64,000 nt of DNA, taken from NCBI GenBank assembly GCA_035235625.1, contig CP141148.1, positions 18,725,057-18,789,056 on the forward strand, written 5' to 3'. The position numbers and the translations under genes are program-made. The first letter of the stretch is position 1. Every line of letters starts with the position of its first letter. Under the pieces are notes generated by a model. It ran no database searches. It was not told the origin of the DNA and was given only the letters and a program-made list of their open reading frames with translations. This DNA is from Saururus chinensis. Taxonomy: Eukaryota > Streptophyta > Magnoliopsida > Piperales > Saururaceae. This document shows, one piece after another, positions 27,014 through 37,109 of the stretch.

Positions 27014-28800
27014 TGTTAGAAGTGGGTATAGGGGCTAAGCCCATTTGGGTATTAAGTAGGCCACCCCGTTTTTGTGGAGGAGATACATATCGGACCCATG
27101 TACCTCGGTAGGCTAACCCATGAGCACAAGCACCACAGTCCGGCCTTTCGGCTTAGCTTGGTTTAATTTGGTTCACAAGCTCGGCCGGTTGGATTGGGTT
27201 AACAAGATTATTATTTTCAAGACAAATTCATTTTGGTTTCACTTTAACCCAAAATGGGTCTGTTTTTGTTTTTACCAAAATGTGTCATTTAACAAACAGA
27301 TGCACCTATTTGAATGGGATGAGTTATCTTCAATAGGATTTTTTATAAAACACTTTGGTTTTTCTGGATCATCCTTTACTAGATTTCGTTTCCGCCATCT
27401 ATGAGACCAATTCCCCTAAAAAAACCATGCCAAATTCATTTAATTATAAAACTATGCCTATTGGCTATTGTCTTATTCAAACTATAAGTGACTACTATTT
27501 TTACAAACTATATACAAAAATCTACTGATGGTGATGTATAGTTTTTTTGACCATAATAATAATAAAAAATGTCATAGAAGGCCAAAATAATACAAGCATG
27601 TTGGCCGCTAGAGGGCAAAACTTTTCAATGGAGGTGATAACAACACAATACACAAAATGTTGGGACAAAAACATAACATAATGTGCTATTTGTATGTGGA
27701 ATTTTTGTAAGATTTTATCGATTATGCTCCAATTTCAATTGGAATTATTAGAACCCTAATTGGCTGCAGAAGGTAGACTGAATTAAAATTTTCACTTGAA
27801 AGTTGATTCTAAGCTGTTTTTGGCTGGAATTGGGTGAATCACCTTGTTAGGTGATTCTGTGTTAATTATGGCTTCGAACCCCTGTTTGGGAATTATATAT
27901 TCTATTATTTTTAAGTGCTACCTCTAATATCAATTTGTGCATCCAAAAGCATACCATATAGGTAGAGTCCACTTTAAAAGTTTAAAATTACCTATCTATA
28001 TAAGATCTTACTTGATAGGGCTCAAATTTAGGGATGTAATAGTACCAATAATGTGTATATTCGAGTTCAAAAGAAAGAGTTATATTAGTTTAAAATTTTA
28101 AAAATTGCTTTGATACGACATCCAAATTTATTCTAAAAAAAGTCTTTTACCAACCATAATTCTCATTCGGTGATAAATTATTAAAATGTATTCTAAAAAA
28201 TTCTACTTTTATTTTAAAAAAATTCAACACTTAAACAGCCCGTAAAAGTCACATAACATAAGTGTCACAACTAAATAAAGGACATGATTCAAAATTATAG
28301 ATTATTAGAAGCCAATGGCACTGCATGAAAATTATCTCGAACACAATAGATGTCAAGAATATAATTTGTAATACCGTTCCTTGTATAATAATTGGTTCTC
28401 ATGCTCACTGTCACTAAATCCTTCCATTCCTTTCTTGATGAAATTTTACAATATTTGTACTAGATATGTGTGTTGAACATTTAATTATCTATAAATTAAC
28501 TAGTGCCGCATGATTTTATTTAATTTCCTTTGTAATGTATATGATTAACCAATAAAACTTCACTAAGGTGATACTCGTGATTGATATGGTCTCTTGTAGC
28601 CAATTTCCTTCAGGCCACTTCATGACAGAGAGGTCTAAAGCATAGGGAAACATCATTTGCAATGAAACTCACCATCAGTAAGATCCATTTACCTAGCTGG
28701 GAGTGGGTTGGAAAGAAATTTTTTAACAAGCTTGTTTCATGGTTTCACACTCTTATCCCAATGAAAAACATCTCTTGCAAGAGATGAAGTGACGGAGGAA
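27014..28800. other. Intergenic DNA, no recognised gene
   Basis: A stretch at about 27020-27420 is less AT-rich, with phrases such as GGCTAAGCCCATTTGGGT and CACAAGCTCGGCCGGTTGG, and looks like part of an unclassified repeat. Forward frames there (27120-27404) have no family signature. From 27420 on it is plain AT-rich DNA. Confidence 0.45.
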
Positions 28801-29186
28801 GATGCAAAGAAGTTACCCAAATTGAATGGTGGTTGGTGGAAACTTTAAGTTCAATGAACCAGAATATCCTAAGTACTCTGAAGCAGAAAGTCCTTTATTC
28901 CATAACGAAAGAGAACAAGCCCTTTCTCCTTTCATGGCAAAATTTCCTTCCTTCATTGCTTTCTCCTTCTTTTTCAGTAATTGATCAAATTTTAAGCTCT
29001 CAGTCTCAGATTTCCTTCCAAATTTCCAGGAAGTAAAGTTTATTTCCTTCCATTGCATTAAACATCAGGTTAGATAGATATAATATACAAAATTCTGTAA
29101 CGTTTTTGCTTTCTTTCTTAATTATCCTTCATTTTAGCAGGAAATGGAGGTCTACTTCCGTGACCATATTCTATAATTCTCTTCAG

Positions 29187-29352
29187 GTATGCAAAAGATC
29201 TGGTTCTGTTACTTAATCAAACAACATTACATGATATTCTGTATACTAGCTTCTTTACATGAAGGATCTGGTTCTGTTGCTATATGACACAATTTTCTCT
29301 AACGTTTTTTACCAGAAAAGTTGGAGGTCTAATTCTTAACGTCTATTTTCAG
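29187..29352 (+). promoter_or_regulatory. Possible 5' UTR intron of the CC-NB-LRR gene
   Basis: A donor-like CTTCAG/GTATGC at 29187 and an acceptor-like GTCTATTTTCAG/C ending at 29352 bracket 166 bp with a T-rich 3' part, upstream of the start codon at 29509. Leader introns are common in plant resistance genes. A pyrimidine-rich leader of 150 bp follows. Inferred from splice-site appearance only. Confidence 0.3.
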
Positions 29353-29508
29353 CTTTTGTGGTGGTTGCTTCCTCCTGTCATTTCTCTTCATCCACAGTGA
29401 TCTTGTCAGCAACGACCGACGAGACACACGTTCACTGAGCAGAGGCTTTGGGGCTATTTTCTCCCATCCTTGATTTGTTGATCTTCAAGCTTCAACTCCG
29501 AGAAAGCC

Positions 29509-32500
29509 ATGGCCCTGCAGCTCATCGGAGGGGCAGCGCTTGGTGGCTTCTTCCAAACTGTGTTTCAGGAACTGACCGTGATCCTCTACAAGGGTCTTGG
29601 ACGTCGTTGGGATCTAAATTCTGAGCTGGAAAAACTGAAAAGAAAGCTGGCAAATGCTCAAGCTGTGATCGATGATGCCGAGATGAGGAGATACACTGAG
29701 CCAGACGTGAATTACTGGGTGGATGATCTCAGGGAGTTGATCTATGACATAGATGACACCGTCGACGAGATGAACACCCGACGATTGGAGCTGGAACAAG
29801 CGGCAGCCAAAAGTCAGGTCGAGGTACGTTACATATTTTCTCCTTCTTTAGATAAAGCTAAAGAAGCTTTAGATATAGATGAAGAAGCTCTGTTCAAGAA
29901 AACGATCGAAATCAAGATAAGACATTTCTTAGAAAAGCTAGATGAGGCTATAAAAGAAGCGAAAAGCCTCGAGCTGAGAAGAAATACAAGTGGGTCGAGT
30001 TTGGTGCTGGGTCAAGCTAGAGTGACAAGTCCCTCTATAGATGAGTCTGATGTATATGGTCGACAGGAAGACAAGGAAAGAATAATAGAGTTGCTATTTG
30101 CACCTGTCGGTGATCAAAATAAGAAAAATTATTCTGTGATCCCCATTGTGGGTATGGGAGGGGTAGGAAAGACTACCCTTGCTCAAATCGTCTTCCAAGA
30201 TGAACGGGTTAAGTCACAATTTTCCCCACGAAGTTGGGCTTGTGTGTCTGATGTTTTTGATGTTGACAAAGTGACTAGAGAACTTGTTGAGTACTCGACT
30301 GGAAGGAATTGTCTAGGCTTGTCATCACCAACATTACAAGATCGCCTTGAAAGCATGGTGAGAGGTAAGAGGTTTTTCCTAGTGTTGGATGATATATGGA
30401 CAGTTAAAGAATGGGATAGAATGAAAGCTCCGTTCAGTCATTGTGGAGAAGGAAGCATAATTCTGATCACTACTCGGAGTCATATAGTTGCAAAAGCCAT
30501 TGCTAATCGGTCACCCTATGAGTTAGGAATTCTTGAAGATGAGCAATGTTGGGATTTGTTTAGTAGTAGGGCTTTTGGAGAAGTGCATGCTGATGTAGAT
30601 AAGAACTTGGTCCAGCTAGGAAAAAAAATTGTCCAAAAGTGTAAAGGGGTTCCTTTGGCCGTCAAAGTATTAGGGGCCATGTTGCAAGGTGCTGAGAAAG
30701 AAAAGTGGGAAGCTGTATTGAAAAATGAACTTTGGCATTTACAGAAAGATGATAATGAAATCTTCCCAGCCTTGAGATTGAGTTACCACTATTTACCTGC
30801 TCTGTCAAAGCGTTGCTTTGAATACCTCTCCCTTTTTCCAACAGATTATTCATTTGACAAGGACAAATTAGCTTATTTGTGGATTGGAGAAGGCCTTATA
30901 GAGGCTAGTGAAGGCAGAGCATTGGAGGACATCGGGAGGCAATACTTTGATGATTTAAAAAGAAGATGTCTCATTCAAAAGGATGATAAGGTCCACGACC
31001 TTGTGCACAACCTAGCCTGCACCATCTCTGTGGAATTTTATTGTCGACTTCAAAGTGATAGGAAATTATACAAGTCTTTGGCAAGGACACGTCATGCATC
31101 CATTGCTGGCAATAACGTAGATGAAGGAGAATATAAGTTGCTTGCTGAAGCTAGCGGCTTGCGCACAATCTTGTTGTTTGAAAATCCTTCTCTAAGATTG
31201 TTAGATATATTTTCAAAGTGGAAATTGTTACGTGTAGTAGATCTGCGTATGAGTGGACTGCCAGAGCTGCCAGAATCCATAGGTGAGTTAAAGCATTTGA
31301 GGTTCCTTGATCTCTATGGTAATACAAGACTAAGGAATTTACCTGATGCATTATGTAAACTCTACAATTTGCAATATTTAAACCTTCATGATTGTAACAA
31401 TGTAAATAACTTACCAAAAGACGTGGAAAACCTCCTAAATCTAAGGTGGCTAGATCTCTCATGCACGTCAATATCAAGTCTACCAAAAGATGTAGGAAAC
31501 CTCCTAAATCTAAAGCACCTAAGCCTCTCATGCTCGTTAATATCAAGTCTACCAAATTCGATTTGCAAACTGGACAACTTACGAGCATTACACCTTTCAT
31601 ACTGTAGCCTTACTGAACTACCAGAAGATATTGGGAACCTCAACAGCCTATATGCACTCCTCCTCCGTGGTACTAATATATCGCGTTTGCCGGATTCCAT
31701 TGTAAAAGCCACTAATCTACAATTTATTGATATTGAGTTTGATTGTAAGGATGTGGAACTGCCGCCATATTTGGGAAAGTTGACCTGGCTGCAAGAGTTG
31801 AGAGCGTACCACGTTACAAAGGAGAGTGGACGGGGAATTGGAGAGCTAAAAGACCTGAACAATCTCAGATCAGACTCACTTGTCATCTCTGGTTTAGAGA
31901 ACATTGAGAGCATGGAAGAGGCAGAAATGGCCGATCTGAAAAGCAAGAAGCACATTAAAAGGCTGGAATTCAAATGGAGCCCCATTGGTCCTGAAGATTC
32001 TTTGGTGATGAGAGATGGAAAAGTGGAGGCGAAGGTACTTGAAGCTCTTCAACCTTATCCCACCACCCTCGCTTCTCTATCTTTCGAATACTACAGCGGT
32101 GATATGTTTCCAAAATGGATAAACTGCCTTTTCTCCCTCAGTAAGCTAATACTCGAGGGGCTGCATAGAGCGAGAACGTTGGTGGGCATCAATCTTCCAT
32201 CATTACGGATCCTAGCAATTTGTAAGTGCCGTAGTTTGAGGGAAGTTTCTATGGCGGCTCCAAAGTTGAGGGCCTTAACAGTGGAGCACTGCCAAGAGTT
32301 AAAGTTAACTGCAATCGCTCTGAAGCTTGTAAATCTTCAAGACGAAACTTGCGTGAATTTAATGACCCAACTGGAGGACCTCTTTATCGATCGCCCTCAA
32401 CTGGAGTGCCTGCAACAACTAGTACTACAAACAGCTGACTTTGGAGTGCCTCTCAAACTGACGGGCCTGAGAGTAGTGGGATGCCAGAATAACATAACGT

Positions 32501-32949
32501 CTTTCCCCATGGTGCTCCTGCGCAATGTCACCTCTCTTAAGACGTTGCACATTCAGGGTTTTTCTGAGCTTCTACCAGATGATGAAATTTTTCCTTCTTC
32601 TCTGGAAAAACTGTCGATCAACGGTCTGACCAAAAGTATCACCTTTGGGGGGCTTCCTACATCGCTTAGATCCCTTAAAATAGAGAGCTGTGACAATTTG
32701 ACACACCTGCCCAAAGACCTCCACAACCTCACCTCTCTGGAAATGATAGATATCTGCAGCTGTCCTCAACTAGAGGCCCGGCAAGAGGATCAGTTGCCCC
32801 CCAGCCTCAAGCAGTTTTCCCTTCGTCAGTGTCCCAAAGTAAAGCAACAGTTGGAACAGGAAAGTACAATAGATTGGCCTGCTCTAGATTTCATATTGAA
32901 ATTGAGGGCAGCCTCGGGACCTCGTTCCGGTAGAAGATTTTTGACGTGA
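29509..32949 (+). CDS. CC-NB-LRR disease resistance protein (RGA/RPP13-like), intact
   Basis: Single-exon gene for 1146 residues, normal for this family of intracellular immune receptors that sense pathogen effectors and trigger defence. Domains: an Rx-type coiled coil at about 1-160 with an EDVID-like YDIDDTVDEM near 84-93; NB-ARC at about 185-500 with P-loop GMGGVGKTTL (215-224), RNBS-A, kinase-2 LVLDDIW (291-297; the final Trp is typical of the non-TIR class), RNBS-B GSIILITTRS (315-324), GVPLA (380-384), RNBS-D CFEYLSLFP (436-444) and VHD (495-497) in place of MHD; then leucine-rich repeats from about 560 to 1115. Two successive repeats at about 640-690 are nearly identical (ISSLPKDV / LLNL), a recent unit duplication. 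The start sits in GCCATGGCC and no in-frame break is present. No TIR or integrated decoy domain is seen. The ligand cannot be predicted. Confidence 0.96.
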   Translation: MALQLIGGAALGGFFQTVFQELTVILYKGLGRRWDLNSELEKLKRKLANAQAVIDDAEMRRYTEPDVNYWVDDLRELIYDIDDTVDEMNTRRLELEQAAAKSQVEVRYIFSPSLDKAKEALDIDEEALFKKTIEIKIRHFLEKLDEAIKEAKSLELRRNTSGSSLVLGQARVTSPSIDESDVYGRQEDKERIIELLFAPVGDQNKKNYSVIPIVGMGGVGKTTLAQIVFQDERVKSQFSPRSWACVSDVFDVDKVTRELVEYSTGRNCLGLSSPTLQDRLESMVRGKRFFLVLDDIWTVKEWDRMKAPFSHCGEGSIILITTRSHIVAKAIANRSPYELGILEDEQCWDLFSSRAFGEVHADVDKNLVQLGKKIVQKCKGVPLAVKVLGAMLQGAEKEKWEAVLKNELWHLQKDDNEIFPALRLSYHYLPALSKRCFEYLSLFPTDYSFDKDKLAYLWIGEGLIEASEGRALEDIGRQYFDDLKRRCLIQKDDKVHDLVHNLACTISVEFYCRLQSDRKLYKSLARTRHASIAGNNVDEGEYKLLAEASGLRTILLFENPSLRLLDIFSKWKLLRVVDLRMSGLPELPESIGELKHLRFLDLYGNTRLRNLPDALCKLYNLQYLNLHDCNNVNNLPKDVENLLNLRWLDLSCTSISSLPKDVGNLLNLKHLSLSCSLISSLPNSICKLDNLRALHLSYCSLTELPEDIGNLNSLYALLLRGTNISRLPDSIVKATNLQFIDIEFDCKDVELPPYLGKLTWLQELRAYHVTKESGRGIGELKDLNNLRSDSLVISGLENIESMEEAEMADLKSKKHIKRLEFKWSPIGPEDSLVMRDGKVEAKVLEALQPYPTTLASLSFEYYSGDMFPKWINCLFSLSKLILEGLHRARTLVGINLPSLRILAICKCRSLREVSMAAPKLRALTVEHCQELKLTAIALKLVNLQDETCVNLMTQLEDLFIDRPQLECLQQLVLQTADFGVPLKLTGLRVVGCQNNITSFPMVLLRNVTSLKTLHIQGFSELLPDDEIFPSSLEKLSINGLTKSITFGGLPTSLRSLKIESCDNLTHLPKDLHNLTSLEMIDICSCPQLEARQEDQLPPSLKQFSLRQCPKVKQQLEQESTIDWPALDFILKLRAASGPRSGRRFLT

Positions 32950-33430
32950 GAGACGACACTTTGGAAGGCTCATACTTGTAAGTTGGTGATTATGCAAATT
33001 TTTCGTGACTATGCAAGAAATTTGCTTGATGCGAGGGAATCAGAAGTTTTATCTCGTTTTGCCGCTATTATAAACAAGTGTGTATTGTACCATCTTATCT
33101 TACTCAAAAAAATGTTTTGTGCTTTTTGAGCTCCAATTTTTTTATTTTTTTAATTGTACAAGGAGGCGTTTTGAAGATCTTCTGCTGAAGTTGTGATTTG
33201 GGTCAGTTTCATTATTTTTTTCTCTTTTTTTATGCTTTTATTAATGTGGTCAACATGTGTAAGGGAGTTATGACAGAGGATGTTCCTCAAATATTTGTAG
33301 CTGTTTCCTAATGCATACTTAGGGTTCAAAATTCAAATGCAGTGTGTTCAGCATTTAATCTTTTGATTTGTGCTTCTGAGTGGCAAAAAATTTTCATTAT
33401 AGAAAAGTAAAAAATTTGAAGATTACCCTG
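32950..33430. other. 3' flank of the resistance gene
   Basis: AT-rich with T-runs, presumably the 3' UTR and intergenic DNA. No coding signature. It runs into the first recognisable XPO1 exon remnant. Confidence 0.5.
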
Positions 33431-34585
33431 AGCATCATTTAAAATTCTTCTCTCTGCTGCGGGCCATTGCTAATCACTGTTTCCCTGCTTTGGTCCACTT
33501 GTCCAATCATGTTTCCCTGCTTTGATCCACTTGACCAATCAGATTAGCATCTATTATGTTCATATACCTGCTCTGTATATACATGATGATATGGTTAAAT
33601 ATTAATATTCAGTCGTTTTCTTTGAAATGGGATTACTTCAGCAGCTGAAACTCCTTATGGATTCTATAAATTGGGCATGTCAGCATACCGAAAGAAATAT
33701 TGTAGAAACTGGCCTCAATCTTTTGCTAGAAACGCTGAAGAACATTGAAGTGGTTGTTTTTTCCTTTACTACGATTTTGATTAAGTGCCTCAGTGCTAAT
33801 GATTTGAAAATATAGATCTTTCCGGAGGCCATGCAGTCTTTCCCAGGAAGCTTACTTTATCTCTTGCTTTTGATTGTGCAGGCGTCCAAGTTCTCTAATC
33901 AGCTCTGCAAGACATACTTTCTCACAATTGTTCAAGAGATATTTGCTGTTTTGACTGATACATTTTACAAACCTGGATTGAAGCTGCATGTTTTAGTCGG
34001 TAACCACTTGTTATGCTTGGTAACAAAGCACTGTTCGTTCCTTATTTGTGTTTATAAATGAGTACCAGGCTGAAGTGTGTATTTTAAAAATATTTATAGT
34101 TGAGCCTCTTTGGGATGCTGCGTCTGTCCCACTTTTTTATCCAAATATGGTAATATTTGTTCGTGACTACACCTTAAAGCTATTAGGGACGCCTTTTCCC
34201 AGCATGACAAATGCTCTTATAGAACAGGCAACTGTCATTCTTTTCCTACCATGGTTTATGAATTCCTATTAGTGTGTTGTAATGGATGTTGAGCCATGTT
34301 CAGGTGACTCAATTTATTGATGGTTTGATCGAGTTGATTTTCCATCTTTCAAAAATCACATCTGCGATTTCTTTGTCCATTCAAACTCTGCTCATGTGAA
34401 ATAGCTTCACTTAAAAACTGCAGAAAAATCTTTTGGTAATTTAGTTTCAGCTTTTTCTATAGGATAATAGAGACCTCGACACAGAGGTTGCTGTTGCTCA
34501 AAGAGAAAGAGAGCGTCAGAGAATGCTTTCCATTTTAGAACTTATTGCACGTAGCGAGTTGCAAGATGAGATGGTGGACTCGTAA
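33431..34585 (+). pseudogene. XPO1: Exportin-1 (XPO1/CRM1) 3' end, introns retained
   Basis: The last exons of the nuclear export receptor that carries leucine-rich-NES cargo with RanGTP are recognisable in order. 33431-33542 reads LKFFSLLRAIANHCFPAL; 33642-33749 reads QLKLLMDSINWA and HTERNIVETGLNLLLETLK; 33882-34019 reads TYFLTIVQEIFAVLTDTF and KPGLKLHVLV; 34100-34230 reads EPLWDAASVP, FVRDYTLKLL; 34304-34390 is a degraded VTQFIDGL stretch; 34463-34585 reads AQRERERQRMLSI and SELQDEMVDS before TAA, the conserved C-terminus. Most exon edges have AG/GT, so it came from genomic DNA, not from mRNA. The first exon contains a 32-bp duplication (GTTTCCCTGCTTTG-GTCCACTTG) with an in-frame TGA, and the fifth exon has lost its pattern. 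About 800 upstream residues are missing. It is a truncated unprocessed pseudogene. Confidence 0.9.
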
Positions 34586-34589
34586 GCTT

Positions 34590-35041
34590 CAGTTACCTAA
34601 TTAAATTTGTCTTACACATAGTGCGGCTGATGTGGATTGCCAAATTTTCAACAGAGGTGTCCACAAAAATTGCCACACTTAGTTTTGTTTCCAAGCTTGG
34701 CAAGTCTCATGATCTGACTCTGGAACAAGAGCTTTTTCTTTACTTTTGATGATACGTGCGGAACATTGTAATGCCAATTGAAGCAATTAATAAGTGGGTT
34801 TTTGTCAAATCTAGACTTGCTCCTATTATGCAAGTATCGGCTTCCTTTTCGTCATTGTAACTCTGGCATAGTTTGTGTTATTAGCATTGGATTGGAATAG
34901 CATAGGACACTCGTAGGGAGATTGGTGTTTGCAAAAAGTTGTTTATCTGGCAATTTGTCTAAAAGCTACAGATTGTACTTGTTTGAGGCATGAACGAAGC
35001 GTACTCATTGGGCTCACAAGTTGTCTATCATTGATAAACTA
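34590..35041. other. DNA downstream of the XPO1 relic
   Basis: Probably former 3' UTR of the XPO1 copy (T-rich, no frame), continuing up to the target duplication of the hAT element. Confidence 0.4.
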
Positions 35042-37109
35042 GGAAGAGGTAGGGGTGTTCACGGACGTCCAATGTCCGTTTGTCCGTCCATGTCCGCATT
35101 CGTGAATACATAGAGTAGACAGTTTTTTTAGTCCGAGGCGGATACGGACACGAACGCGGACCATTAAATTAGTCTGTCCTTATAGGTGCCTACGGATGCG
35201 GACAAACTGTTGTCCGTGTCCGCGGACATCCGCGTCCGCCACCTAATTTAAAAATTCAGATATTGTTCATCGGGTTTGCTACACAACACAGTTAACTCGC
35301 CGGAGTGCTGCCCCCTATTCTGCCTCTCTGAAAATCAACAAAAGCTTACACCTTTAAATCTTGCCGGCTTCCGTCTAGATCGTGGCCATCTTCCTGCTCT
35401 GTTGTCGCCTCCAACTAGCTCGACTCGTCCTACCCTACCGTCGGCCCCTCCACCAAGGGCATCTCTCCCCCTCCCCAACCTAACTCTGGTGGTGTTGTGG
35501 GCCTGTGGCGGTGATTTCTCTTCCTCATAGTTCCCCCCCTCCACAATTGTTGTTAAGTAGTCGGGCGAGGAGACAGGATTTGTGGTGCTTTGACTCATAT
35601 GATTGTGTTGTTGCCTCGCCATCATTTTGCCGCTGCTACGCCATGAATTTTGATTTTGAAGTGTCCAATCTCCCTCTGTGTGAGTTCTCCCTGCTTTCAG
35701 TTGATTTTCGGAATTTCTATTGCGTCTGGCTGGACCGGCTCTATTCGTAACAGGTTTCTAGTGTTGACAGTTGCTGCTAATGGGAACAGGGGAAGTGTGA
35801 ATATTTTCTCCCCTTGATGTACTCTTCATTGGACACAGGACACACCAGGTCCATTACTCAAGCCAAGAACCAAAAGCAAGGCGAAAATGATCTACCTCAA
35901 AAGGATTTGGATAGTAGCCATGGAGTCAATTTCTTTAGACTGACTACTTGCTGAATTGGTTTGATGTGTTGTGCTTTTTATAGGCAGTGCATGTTTAAGT
36001 ATATTGCTATTGAAATTTTTGTTGAACTAATTACTCAGATGACCACAAAATCTATACCATGTTCATATGGCACCTCACGTTCAACTCGTGCATTATATCA
36101 AAAAAATGATATTTATCAAAGTTCAATCTATTACAATGAAATCTTAGAAACACATTTTTTACTTCTTTTCAGACAAGGATTTGTCCAAATAGCCCTGAAA
36201 TATTGCATAATGATCGAAATGTGTGAAGGCTTTGGCCAATAGTAGGTCTTAACCAAATTGGATATTTCGATCATAAGGTAATATATCAAGGCTACTTTGT
36301 TGTTTGTGTGATAATCGTGGTTGTTGGATTGGATTTTTTTTTGTTGGTCTTTGTCCTTAGACGAACATATGAGTTAATTATTATTTCCACATAGTGGTTG
36401 TATTTCTTATGTTTAGATGGGTTCGCTGTAAAATTTAATCTTACATTAGTATAGTAGTTGTATCTTCTATGTGTTTTAGCTGTAATGTTGTATTTCTTAT
36501 GTTTAGATGGGTTTGCTGGAAAACTTAATCTTATATTAGTCAAGCAGATGGCCACTGGGTTCGCAATTGAAATATGAATCCGGGAACCCAGCTGTGGTTT
36601 GCCAGATTCATTATTTTACCCCAATTTTTTACGATTCAGCTGCGGTTTGTCAAATTTATTTGACGAAAATATTTGCTTCTTATTTGCAGTAAGTACTACA
36701 TAGTTATAGTAAGTACTTCATAGTTATTAATTAATTTAATTATAAAGACTTCTTTTTTGTTATAATTGATTATAAGAATTTTAAAATTTTAGTCTTGTTT
36801 AAATATGGGTGATTTTGAATTTATTTTCACATTTTTATATGTACTTTTTTAGGTAAAAATATAAATACAATCCTTATGTAGCATGTTAGAACTATTCTAA
36901 CATGCTACATAAGAACTGTACATGTTAAATAAGGATTTGGCTTAATTGTCCGCATCCGTATATGTCCGTGGCGGACGGACTTGGATAATAGATGTTACGG
37001 ACATTAGCGGACACGGACGGACGTGGGCAATTTATAATGAATTGGTGGACGGACGCGGACATGCCTCTGTCCGCATCCATAGTTGTCCGTGAACACCCCT
37101 ATGAAGAGG
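35042..37109. mobile_element. Non-autonomous hAT element with inverted ends and 8-bp target duplication
   Basis: Element 35050-37101 (2052 bp) has ends TAGGGGTGTTCACGGAC and its inverse GTCCGTGAACACCCCTA. The flanking 8-mers are GGAAGAGG (35042-35049) and TGAAGAGG (37102-37109), seven of eight identical. Ends of this wording and 8-bp duplications are hallmarks of hAT elements (Ac/Tip100-like). About 190 bp inside the left end and 160 bp inside the right end are packed with GTCCG / CGGAC words, the likely transposase-binding sites. The middle has a GC-rich block (35290-35760) resembling a gene's first exon and an internal direct repeat (36397-36450 and 36488-36540), but no hAT transposase (no dimerisation or BED domain) is recognisable. 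It would need transposase supplied in trans. Confidence 0.88.

Noticed and set aside
31151-31985. Long frames antisense to the LRR region of the resistance gene
   Set aside because: Shadows of leucine-rich codon bias on the coding strand; no support for an antisense protein.
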